From contig NZ_JACWZY010000001.1 in NCBI RefSeq assembly GCF_014699005.1, positions 310,001-374,000 of the forward strand: a stretch of DNA of 64,000 bases. Direction: 5' to 3'. Below are positions 34,792 through 42,959 of this stretch, in pieces. Source of the DNA: Spirosoma profusum. GTDB lineage: Bacteria > Bacteroidota > Bacteroidia > Cytophagales > Spirosomataceae. Every line of letters begins with the position of its first letter. Position 1 is the first letter of the stretch. Below the pieces are notes generated by a model that saw nothing but the letters and a program-made list of their open reading frames with translations, had not been told where the DNA came from and did not search any database. Both the position numbers and the translations under genes were made by a program.

Positions 34792-37215
34792 TTATTCAGA
34801 ACGTAGTGACTTCACCGGATTCATCAACGCAGCTTTGATACTTTGGAAACTCACTGTCAGTAGGGCAATACCGACAGCTAACAGAGCCGCCAGAACAAAC
34901 ATCCACCATTGGATATCGATTTTATAGGCAAATTCCCGCAACCACCGGCTCATGACGTACCATGCAACCGGACTCGCCAGAACAATGGCGATGGCCACCA
35001 GCCGGAGAAAATCTTTGGAGAGCAACGTAACGATACTACCGACCGAGGCACCCAGTACCTTGCGAACGCCGATTTCTTTGGTACGTTGTTCGGCCGTGAA
35101 CGTAGCAAGCCCAAACAAACCCAGACAGGCCACAAAAATCGTCAGCCCCGCAAATAGTCCCAGAATACGGCCAGTCTTTTGCTCGGCCAGATACGTATCG
35201 TTGAACCGTTTGTCGAGGAACGAATACATAAAGGGTGCATCCGTGGTAAGTTTTTTCCATTCTTTCTCCAGGGACGTCAGCAGACCAGACATATCTGTAG
35301 TTTTCGCCTTGATAATCACTGCTCCAGAGTTCTGACCGAGCGTCATCACCAGCGGAGAAATCGACTCGTGCAGCGACCGGAAATGGAAATCTTTCACAAC
35401 GCCAATAACTTTGTATGTTTTCCTTGTTCCTTCATTCTCGGCATGACCAATGGGTTTGCCAATGGCATTATTCTGCCAACCAAGCGTTCGGGCGGCTGTT
35501 TCGTTGATTATCGCACTCGACGAATCGGTGCTATATTCTTTAGAAAAATTTCGTCCAAGCGCCATCTGCATCCCTAAAGTCGGGATGTAGTCGTAATCAA
35601 CATTGTACCGAATTCCCTTCACAAACTGTGTCGGATTGCTTTCCGGATACATCATGTAATTGTTGTTATAGCTTGGCCCCGCTGGCAGATATCCCGACAT
35701 ACTGACGTTCACCACACGAGTATCCTGCATAATCTGGTTGCGGAAAACCTCTTCATTTTTGGCCAGTTGCCACGTATCGGGCAATACCAAAACCTGTTCT
35801 TTGGAATAGCCCAACTTCTTGTTTTGAATGTAATTCAACTGCTGATAAACAACGGTAGTCCCAACCATCAGGATGATGGAAATGAAAAACTGAACCACAA
35901 CCAGACCACTACGTAGTCCGATACTTTTCCGATCGCCCGTAAATTTGGCGCCTTTCAATACGGCGATTGGCTTGAACGAAGACAGGAAAAAAGCGGGGTA
36001 ACTTCCGGCCAGAATACCCACGAATACGCCCAGCAAAAGCAGACTCGGTACTATCCAGATACTATCGCCAAGATTCAGCGTCAGCGCCTTACCAGACAGT
36101 TCATTGAAGAGGGGTAACGCCATATAAACAAAGCCAATCGCCAGCACCAGCGCAATCATTGTCAGGAGTAACGATTCGATCAGAAACTGATTGGTCAGGC
36201 TTTGCCGTACTGAACCCATTACTTTGCGAATACCAACTTCCTTAGCCCGTTTCGAAGCTCCGGCCGTGCTGAGATTCATAAAATTGATGCAGGCAATCAG
36301 CAGCATAAACAGCGCAATAGCTCCAAAGATGTACACGTACTGAATATCACCATTAGCTTCCAGTTCGCCCGTCAGATTTGAGTTGAGATGTATATCAGTT
36401 AAGGGTTGTATTACAAAACCAACGTCGTTCCCTTTTTGCCGGAACTGAGCCATACTCATACCAAACGCCTGTTGCAGTTGAGGTCCCATGTACTTGCTGG
36501 TCATCTGCGAGAGTTTGGCTTCCAGTTGTTTTGGATTGTAGCCCTTGGCCAGAACCAGATACGTATAGTAAGACGATGTCATCCACGAAGGTGATTTCGC
36601 ATCCGAAACGCCCGCCATCGACAGAAACATGTCGAAATGAAAGTGGGAATTGACGGGCACTTTGTCGATGACACCGGTTACTTTAAAGAGCGCGTTCCAG
36701 CTTTTAATCGTGATAAACTTGCCGATGGGATTTTCATTACCGAAATATTTCCGCGCCATTGCCTGCGTAATAACGGCCGCATTGGGTTGAATCAACGCCG
36801 TTTTGGCATCGCCCTGAATAAATGGCAATGTGAATACCTGAAAGAAATTGGAATCGACTTGAGCCAGTTGATCATCCCGGAACGTTTTATCCCCAACTGT
36901 AATACTTGGCGATCCGGCAGTACGAATTCGTGTTGCCGCTTCGACTTCCGGATAATCTGCCTTCATTGTCTGCGCAACGGGCGGCATGACAATCGCTTCA
37001 TTAATCTCTCCACCATTCATGACGGCGTGAAACACAACACGTACCATCCGATTGGCTTTCTCATTGTATCGGTCGTAGCTCAGTTCGTCGAGCAGAAACA
37101 GGCTGATGAGCAGACACGTAGCAAGTCCGAGGGCCAGCCCGACGATGTTAATGGCCGAAAAAGCCTTATTACGTAGCAGATTCCGCCAGGCGATTTTTAT
37201 GTAGTTTGTCAGCAT
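34792..37215 (-). CDS. ABC transporter permease 10, MacB/FtsX type (807 aa)
   Basis: Starts MLTNYIKIAWRNLLRNKAFS. First FtsX core: ACINFMNLSTAGASKRAKEV with GIRKVMGSVRQSLTNQ; AGAS replaces the usual ARS. Second periplasmic motif MALGRNF, with TLGW and IGVVKDFHFRSLHESISPL. Second FtsX core KEIGVRKVLGASVGSIVTLL, tail NPVKSLRSE. It is divergent from the plus-strand Uma2 gene at 37258, with only 42 nt between the two ATGs. Any promoter for permease 10 must therefore lie in this short gap or in the Uma2 gene. It is one of the copies closest to the array consensus. Confidence 0.95.
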   Translation of the reverse strand: MLTNYIKIAWRNLLRNKAFSAINIVGLALGLATCLLISLFLLDELSYDRYNEKANRMVRVVFHAVMNGGEINEAIVMPPVAQTMKADYPEVEAATRIRTAGSPSITVGDKTFRDDQLAQVDSNFFQVFTLPFIQGDAKTALIQPNAAVITQAMARKYFGNENPIGKFITIKSWNALFKVTGVIDKVPVNSHFHFDMFLSMAGVSDAKSPSWMTSSYYTYLVLAKGYNPKQLEAKLSQMTSKYMGPQLQQAFGMSMAQFRQKGNDVGFVIQPLTDIHLNSNLTGELEANGDIQYVYIFGAIALFMLLIACINFMNLSTAGASKRAKEVGIRKVMGSVRQSLTNQFLIESLLLTMIALVLAIGFVYMALPLFNELSGKALTLNLGDSIWIVPSLLLLGVFVGILAGSYPAFFLSSFKPIAVLKGAKFTGDRKSIGLRSGLVVVQFFISIILMVGTTVVYQQLNYIQNKKLGYSKEQVLVLPDTWQLAKNEEVFRNQIMQDTRVVNVSMSGYLPAGPSYNNNYMMYPESNPTQFVKGIRYNVDYDYIPTLGMQMALGRNFSKEYSTDSSSAIINETAARTLGWQNNAIGKPIGHAENEGTRKTYKVIGVVKDFHFRSLHESISPLVMTLGQNSGAVIIKAKTTDMSGLLTSLEKEWKKLTTDAPFMYSFLDKRFNDTYLAEQKTGRILGLFAGLTIFVACLGLFGLATFTAEQRTKEIGVRKVLGASVGSIVTLLSKDFLRLVAIAIVLASPVAWYVMSRWLREFAYKIDIQWWMFVLAALLAVGIALLTVSFQSIKAALMNPVKSLRSE

Positions 37216-37230
37216 AATACACCGTTTTTG

Positions 37231-37238
37231 TATCTTTA
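37231..37238 (+). promoter_or_regulatory. Possible -7 box for the Uma2 gene at 37258
   Basis: TATCTTTA is one base from TAnnTTTG, with TTTTTG just before it. The leader would be about 12 nt. It lies in the 42-nt gap shared with permease 10. Confidence 0.3.
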
Positions 37239-37257
37239 TTGAAAACTTCGTTGCGCT

Positions 37258-37728
37258 ATGGGGACTCTAATTGAGCTTGCCTCCGACTTTGAAGACGAAA
37301 AAATGTCGAGCCTTAATCGTTCAGCATTACAGAGTCAATTTGCCTATTTATTGATGCTGGCTTATCGAACTCAGTACAGTATTCTCACCGAACTTGATTT
37401 CAATTTTGCATCTGGTAAAACTCGCCCCGACCTAGCTATCATGCCGAAACGTCGGGCCAATTGGTTAGCTGATGAAATTATTGTGCAGGACGTACCGCTT
37501 ACCACCATCGAAATTCTTTCTCCCGAGCAAAGCCTGAACAGCCTGACCGACCGCATCTATAAAAAGCACTTTCCAGCAGGTGTAAAATCAGTATGGTTAG
37601 TTGTGCCAACTGTACAAACCGTTTCTATTCTGCTCCCCGACCGTCAACAACTCAACTTCTCATCAGGAATTGTCGCCGACCCAATAACAGGCATTCAGCT
37701 TAACCTAAACGAAATCTTCGAGGGCTAA
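37258..37728 (+). CDS. Uma2-family PD-(D/E)XK nuclease-like protein (156 aa)
   Basis: The fold motif is visible: P57-D58 (TRPDLAI), E85 (TTIEILSPEQS), and lysines K102-K103 followed by GVKSVWLVVP, which is the Uma2 pattern (PD, then E-I-L-S-P, then a hydrophobic strand). There is no signal peptide. Uma2 proteins are very numerous in some Bacteroidota and cyanobacteria, and their biological role is not settled. It is head-to-head with permease 10 (42 nt) and is followed by composite repeat A3, which probably ends its transcript. A second Uma2-like gene at 50825 is placed in the same way beside permease 14. Confidence 0.85.
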   Translation: MGTLIELASDFEDEKMSSLNRSALQSQFAYLLMLAYRTQYSILTELDFNFASGKTRPDLAIMPKRRANWLADEIIVQDVPLTTIEILSPEQSLNSLTDRIYKKHFPAGVKSVWLVVPTVQTVSILLPDRQQLNFSSGIVADPITGIQLNLNEIFEG

Positions 37729-37744
37729 TATGAATCTGTCAGAT

Positions 37745-37839
37745 GTAGAGACAAGGCATGCCTTGTCTCCTGTGCGTCAGCAATATCAGCCAGTAAATAA
37801 AACCATCCGGTCATGAGACAAGGCATGCCTTGTCTCTAC
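37745..37839. repeat. Composite repeat A3 with palindromic ends
   Basis: Both ends are intact GTAGAGACAAGGCATGCC-type palindromes around a 45-nt core (gtgcgtcagcaat, aaccatccggtcatga), reversed relative to A1, A2 and A5. It lies between the convergent Uma2 gene and permease 11. Confidence 0.8.
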
Positions 37840-37843
37840 GTAA

Positions 37844-40276
37844 TTATTCCGAACGTAACGATTTCACTGGATTCACCAGCGCGGCTTTGATGCTCTGAAA
37901 ACTCACCGTTAGTAGGGCAATAACAATAGCCAGTAGACCGGCCAGCGCAAACACCCACCATTCAATTCCTATTCTATATTGAAAATCCTGTAACCAGGAC
38001 TGCATTAAGTACCAGGCAATTGGGGAGGCAATGAGAATAGCCACAACAACCAGCTTCAGGAAGTCTTTTGACAGCAGTGAAACAATACTGACGACCGATG
38101 CCCCTAGCACCTTGCGAACGCCAATCTCTTTGGTACGGGCTTCGGCTGTGAAAGCGGCTAATCCAAACAGACCCAGACAGGCAATAAAGATGGTCAGACC
38201 AGCGAATACCTGATAAAGCAGGCCCATCTGGCGTTCGGCTTTATAATAATTGTTGATGCTTTCGTCGTAGAATTTACCGTTAAAAGCTACTTCCGGAAAT
38301 GTTTTCTCGTAGACCGACTTAATCCGGTCAACGGTTTGTGGCAAATTCTTCGACTGGATTTTGATACCTCCATCCCAGTAAAATTTATCGGCAATCGTAA
38401 TTAGCATTGGATTGATCGCTTCCTTGGCCGATTGCGTATGGAAATCTTTCACAACTCCAACAATCGAAGTAGGTTCCGAGCCGCCCACACGAAGTTTCTT
38501 ACCAATTACAGATTCTGGATTTTTGATGTTTAACTTTTTGAGTAGCGTCTCATTCACTACTAACTTGTTGATTGTATCATTGACGGCATAAGGTCCGCCA
38601 GCCAGAAACTTCATTCCATACGTAGTGAAATAATCACCATCCGCGTACTTCATCGAAATTTCGAAATCTTCTTCTTTCGAGAGGTTGGTGAATGCAAAAC
38701 TACTTCGCCAGTTATTTTCAGAAGAAGGGTGATCAGACGAAAATGACACGGCTTTTACCTCCGGCAAACGTAACAGCTCATTGCGGAACGTATTATATCG
38801 TGTACGATACTCAGTATCCATGTTGAGCGTAAATACGCCTTCTTTTTCAAATCCAAGGTTAAGCCGACTCACATAATTCATCTGCCGCAGATTGATAACC
38901 GTACTGATTATCAGTACGAGCGCGGTAGCAAATTGAAATACAATCAGTCCCTGACGTAGTGAGACGCCCCGCATCCAGCCTTTCGACAAACTCTTGCGAA
39001 ATACCTCCAGGGGTGAAAATGACGACAGAATTAACGATGGATATGCGCCCGAAAGCAGCGTGAGCACCAACAACAATCCGATCAGGTAAAGGCCTATGGC
39101 TGGTGTAAAATACAGTGATGGGTCGGTTGGTATGTCAAATACTTGTTCAATTAATGGGAGTGCCCAGTACGCCAGCATGACGCCCAGACTAACCGACGCC
39201 AGCACTACCAGAAACGTTTCGATCAGAAACTGGAACACCAGCTGCCATTTCTGGCTTCCCAGCACTTTCCGAACACCCACTTCTTTGGCTCGTCGGGTAG
39301 CCAGCGCCGAATAAATATTGATAAAATTGATGCAGGCCATCAACAGAATCAGAATGCCAACTACCGCAATATTCTGAATACGTTGTTTGGGTACTGTTTT
39401 GCTGGTGAAATTGGACAGGCGATCATCATAGTGCATATCGGCCAGCGGACTTAGAAAATGCGTTTTTCGGTCGTTGGATTTCCGATTCTCGTAATGTTTG
39501 TTGGCGAATTTATCGAGCAGGACATTAGCCGAAGCCACCGAAAATTTTTCCGGCATCAGCACAAAAATCTGGTCATTGCTGCTCGTGCTGCCCCAGTTGT
39601 TGAAGTCGCCAAAACCAAACAGATCCGGTCGGGCGCGTTTGGAGGCATAAGAAATCACCAGATTTGTCGGGAAATCAGTGGGCTTCGGAGCGTCTTCCAA
39701 TACGCCGACCACCTGCATGGTCGTCTGGTTATTGATACGTATATATTTCCCGATAGCCTGCTGATAATCATTGAAATATTTCTCCGCGTAAGTCTTCGAT
39801 AAAACCACTACGTTTGGGCGGCTCAATACGTCGGGCCGACCAAGAATCCAGTGGAAATCGAAAAGGTTGAAAAAGTCCGGTTCAACCAGAAGCCCTTCAT
39901 TTCGCTCGATAAACTTTGAATTTGAATTGGTCGCTTTGGAATCACTCCCCAAAACCGTAACCTGCGGATCGAGTGTACCATAAACGGGCACAACTTTTTC
40001 AAACTGTAGGATATCGGTTTTTAGGGCTGCGGCAACCGGAAGCGCACTGCCCGGCGTGAAACTTTCGTTGCCGTTCGGATAAATATCGTGGCGTGCTACC
40101 CGATAAATCCGGTCGTAATGCGTATGGAACGTATCGAAACTCAGTTCATAACGTACCACCAGAAACAATAACAGCGCAGCCGCTACGCCCACACTCAGCC
40201 CCAACGTATTAAGCAACGTAAAGGCGCGTTTGCGGACCAGATTCCGCCAGGCGATTTTGATATAGTTAAGAAGCAT
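37844..40276 (-). CDS. ABC transporter permease 11, MacB/FtsX type (810 aa)
   Basis: Starts MLLNYIKIAWRNLVRKRAFT. First FtsX core: ACINFINIYSALATRRAKEV with GVRKVLGSQKWQLVFQ, an unusual IYSALAT in place of LATARS. The second periplasmic motif is FLAGGPYAVN, where the Arg of GRxF is lost. VGVVKDFHTQSAKEAINPM also departs from the common SLHxxIxPL. Second FtsX core KEIGVRKVLGASVVSIVSLL, tail NPVKSLRSE. It is bracketed by composite repeats A3 and A4, which carry the same core in the same orientation. Substrate unknown; the changed motif suggests a diverged periplasmic specificity. Confidence 0.95.
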   Translation of the reverse strand: MLLNYIKIAWRNLVRKRAFTLLNTLGLSVGVAAALLLFLVVRYELSFDTFHTHYDRIYRVARHDIYPNGNESFTPGSALPVAAALKTDILQFEKVVPVYGTLDPQVTVLGSDSKATNSNSKFIERNEGLLVEPDFFNLFDFHWILGRPDVLSRPNVVVLSKTYAEKYFNDYQQAIGKYIRINNQTTMQVVGVLEDAPKPTDFPTNLVISYASKRARPDLFGFGDFNNWGSTSSNDQIFVLMPEKFSVASANVLLDKFANKHYENRKSNDRKTHFLSPLADMHYDDRLSNFTSKTVPKQRIQNIAVVGILILLMACINFINIYSALATRRAKEVGVRKVLGSQKWQLVFQFLIETFLVVLASVSLGVMLAYWALPLIEQVFDIPTDPSLYFTPAIGLYLIGLLLVLTLLSGAYPSLILSSFSPLEVFRKSLSKGWMRGVSLRQGLIVFQFATALVLIISTVINLRQMNYVSRLNLGFEKEGVFTLNMDTEYRTRYNTFRNELLRLPEVKAVSFSSDHPSSENNWRSSFAFTNLSKEEDFEISMKYADGDYFTTYGMKFLAGGPYAVNDTINKLVVNETLLKKLNIKNPESVIGKKLRVGGSEPTSIVGVVKDFHTQSAKEAINPMLITIADKFYWDGGIKIQSKNLPQTVDRIKSVYEKTFPEVAFNGKFYDESINNYYKAERQMGLLYQVFAGLTIFIACLGLFGLAAFTAEARTKEIGVRKVLGASVVSIVSLLSKDFLKLVVVAILIASPIAWYLMQSWLQDFQYRIGIEWWVFALAGLLAIVIALLTVSFQSIKAALVNPVKSLRSE

Positions 40277-40293
40277 AATCGTTGCTTAAATTT

Positions 40294-40388
40294 GTAGAGA
40301 CAAGGCATGCCTTGTCTCCTGTGCGTCAGCAATATCAGCCAGTAAATGAAACCATTCGGTCATGAGACAAGGCATGCCTTGTCTCTAC
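40294..40388. repeat. Composite repeat A4 with palindromic ends
   Basis: Nearly identical to A3 (core gtgcgtcagcaatatcagcc then gtaaatgaaaccattcggtc), same orientation, between permeases 12 and 11. The close match of A3 and A4 suggests recent copying. Confidence 0.8.
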
Positions 40389-40392
40389 GTAA

Positions 40393-42858
40393 TTATTCAC
40401 TACGCAAACTCTTCACCGGGTTCATCAGCGCGGCTTTGATACTTTGGAAACTCACCGTAATAAACGCAATGCCCAGCGCCAATAATCCAGCCACTACGAA
40501 TATCCACCACGGAATATCAATCTTGTAGGCGAAATTCTGCAACCATTTGTCCATCGCATACCACGCCACCGGCGAAGCGATCAGGATGGCGATAACGACC
40601 AGCGTCAGAAAATCCTTGGAAAGCAGCAGGACGATGTTCGTAACGGATGCGCCAAGCACTTTGCGAACCCCAATTTCTTTGGTACGTTGCTGAGCCGCAA
40701 AAGCCGCCAGACCAAATAAACCGAGGCACGAAATCAGAATCGAGATAGCTGTAAAATAGCTTACAATACGTGATGTGCGGGCTTCGGCTTCGTAATTCTT
40801 CTGAAAATCTTCGTTCAGAAAGGTGTACTGAAAAGGCTCGTCGGGACGTAGCGCTTTCCATTTTGCTTCCATAAAACTCAGTACGTTCGCCATATTAGAC
40901 GTATTGACGTGCGCAATAATGTAATTGTATTCGGGCTGGCTGTTCAGTAGGAACGTAAACGGCTCGATGGTTTGATGAAGGTTCTCATAGTGGAAATCCT
41001 TAAGAACGCCCACAATCTCGAAATGGTGAGTTTCGCCCTGCCAATCGAAATTCAGTTTTTGCCCAACGGCTTTATTCAGCGGAATCTGAAATTTACGTAG
41101 CGTCGCTTCGTTCACCACGAGCCGGTTGGCCGTATCGCCCGGAAACTGGCGGGAGAACATCCGCCCCGTAGCCAGTTTAAACCCCATTGTTTGCAGGTAA
41201 TCATAATCGACCCGATTCGTTTTGACACTTTGGCCGTTCAGCGCCGTTTGTTCAGGTTTGTACAAAAGAAAATCAGTCGCATTATTTATGCCTGGATAGT
41301 ACTGGGTTCCGGCTGCGCCAACTACCTGACTATTTTGCAGAATTTCGTTTCGATAGGCTGTATAAATTTCGTGAGCCTCCCGGCTACTTAGCGGAATAGC
41401 AATCTGTTGATCCTGCATAAATCCAAGCGATGTGTTTCGCAGGAAACTCATTTGTTCCTGAATCACGAACGTAGCAAGTACCAAGCCCACCGAAATCACG
41501 AACTGAAACACCACCAGTCCACGACGTAACGCGACCGCCGATAACGTATTATTGAACTTACCTTTCAACACCTGCGCCGGATTGAACAACGACAGATAAA
41601 AAGCCGGGTAGCTTCCAGCCAGTATACCTGTCAGCAGCGCCAGGCCAATAAACGTAGCTAAAATACGTGGCTCGAATAATTCAAATATGTTTAATGACTT
41701 AGCTGTCAGTTGATTGAATACGGATAAGGATGCTAAAACCAGCCCCATCGCAATGACCAGCGCCAGTAAGGACAAGACAATCGATTCGCCCAGAAACTGC
41801 CCAATGAGCGAGCCACGTTCAGCGCCCATCACTTTCCGAACCCCAACTTCAGCCGCCCGTTTCGCTGAGCGGGCCGTGGATAGGTTCATGAAATTTATAC
41901 AGGCAATCAGCAACGTAAACAGCGCAATCGAGGCAAGAATGTACAGATACGTAGTGGTGTTGGTGGGTGTAACGATGGTATTTATTTCGTCGAAAAGATG
42001 CAGCTCGGGCACCCGGACAAGAAACAGTTTTTTGTCGAAACCCACCGCTTTCAGATCATTGCTGGCGTACTTCTCCATAAAGGCTGGAAACTTTTGCCGC
42101 AACTTGCCTGCATCTGCACCGGAACGTAGTTTCAGGTACGTAACGAACATATTGTTGCAGCAGAAATCCAGTTTACCCTCACGCAGAAAATTGCCGACCC
42201 AGCCTGACGACATTGGTAAAAAGAACTTGGCATCGATGTGTGAACGAGCACTTTCGTCACGGTAAACGCCCGTTACTTTAAATTCTTCGCCGTTGCCGGT
42301 TGTGCCGCTGATACGTATCAGTTTGTTCAGCGCCGACGTAGTACCAAATAGTTTGCGGGCAATTTCTTCCGATAATACTACCGAATTGCGGTCGGCTAAA
42401 GCAGTACGTGAATTTCCTTCTGTGAACTGATACGAAAACAGGTCAAAAAAGGTAGAATCGACCTGGTATCCTTTGGTTTCGTAGAATGATTTGATGGCTT
42501 TGCCTCCTTCCCGAACCTGGAGCAGTGCTTTATCGTCGATTAGATTGATCCATAATCGGGACACCTGCTCAATTTCCGGGAACTCGGATTTCAGGGCAAA
42601 CGCATAGGGAGCCGATGCGGTGGCGTTCTTTTCGCTGCCTGCCCCTTTATTACCCCTCCCAATAATGGTTTCCTGGCCTAACAGGTACAGTCGATCAGCA
42701 TACTGATGGTGTTTATCGAACGACAATTCGCTACGTATATAAAGCAACAGTAGCATGCAGCAGGTCATGCCAACCGACAAACCGAAAATATTAATGGCTG
42801 AGAACGATTTGCTACGTAGCAGATTCCTAACAGCGATTTTGAGATAGTTAAGAAGCAT
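40393..42858 (-). CDS. ABC transporter permease 12, MacB/FtsX type (821 aa)
   Basis: The longest member of the array. Starts MLLNYLKIAVRNLLRSKSFS. The first TM helix has adjacent cysteines (TCCMLLLLY), and the first periplasmic domain has another pair (LDFCCNNMF). First FtsX core: ACINFMNLSTARSAKRAAEV with GVRKVMGAERGSLIGQ. Second periplasmic motif LATGRMF, followed by VGVLKDFHYENLHQTIEPF. Second FtsX core KEIGVRKVLGASVTNIVLLL, tail NPVKSLRSE. Composite repeats A4 and A5 flank it. The Cys pair in the periplasmic domain could form a disulfide. No promoter was found in the 101 nt upstream. Confidence 0.95.
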   Translation of the reverse strand: MLLNYLKIAVRNLLRSKSFSAINIFGLSVGMTCCMLLLLYIRSELSFDKHHQYADRLYLLGQETIIGRGNKGAGSEKNATASAPYAFALKSEFPEIEQVSRLWINLIDDKALLQVREGGKAIKSFYETKGYQVDSTFFDLFSYQFTEGNSRTALADRNSVVLSEEIARKLFGTTSALNKLIRISGTTGNGEEFKVTGVYRDESARSHIDAKFFLPMSSGWVGNFLREGKLDFCCNNMFVTYLKLRSGADAGKLRQKFPAFMEKYASNDLKAVGFDKKLFLVRVPELHLFDEINTIVTPTNTTTYLYILASIALFTLLIACINFMNLSTARSAKRAAEVGVRKVMGAERGSLIGQFLGESIVLSLLALVIAMGLVLASLSVFNQLTAKSLNIFELFEPRILATFIGLALLTGILAGSYPAFYLSLFNPAQVLKGKFNNTLSAVALRRGLVVFQFVISVGLVLATFVIQEQMSFLRNTSLGFMQDQQIAIPLSSREAHEIYTAYRNEILQNSQVVGAAGTQYYPGINNATDFLLYKPEQTALNGQSVKTNRVDYDYLQTMGFKLATGRMFSRQFPGDTANRLVVNEATLRKFQIPLNKAVGQKLNFDWQGETHHFEIVGVLKDFHYENLHQTIEPFTFLLNSQPEYNYIIAHVNTSNMANVLSFMEAKWKALRPDEPFQYTFLNEDFQKNYEAEARTSRIVSYFTAISILISCLGLFGLAAFAAQQRTKEIGVRKVLGASVTNIVLLLSKDFLTLVVIAILIASPVAWYAMDKWLQNFAYKIDIPWWIFVVAGLLALGIAFITVSFQSIKAALMNPVKSLRSE

Positions 42859-42872
42859 GGAAGTTTGATTAT

Positions 42873-42956
42873 GTAGAGACAGGGCATGCCCTGCTCCTGA
42901 CCGGATGGTTATATTATATTGCTGACGCGTTCGAGACAGGGCATGCCCTGTCTCTA
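42873..42956. repeat. Composite repeat A5, shortened
   Basis: The GTAGAGACAGGGCATGCCCTG ends are present but the core is reduced to about 35 nt (ctgaccggatggtt, attgctgacgc). Same orientation as A1 and A2, between permeases 13 and 12. Confidence 0.75.
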
Positions 42957-42959
42957 GAA

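Noticed and set aside
32165-42956. CRISPR-like array of repeats
   Set aside because: Repeats are kilobases apart, lie between genes, change orientation and have no unique spacers.
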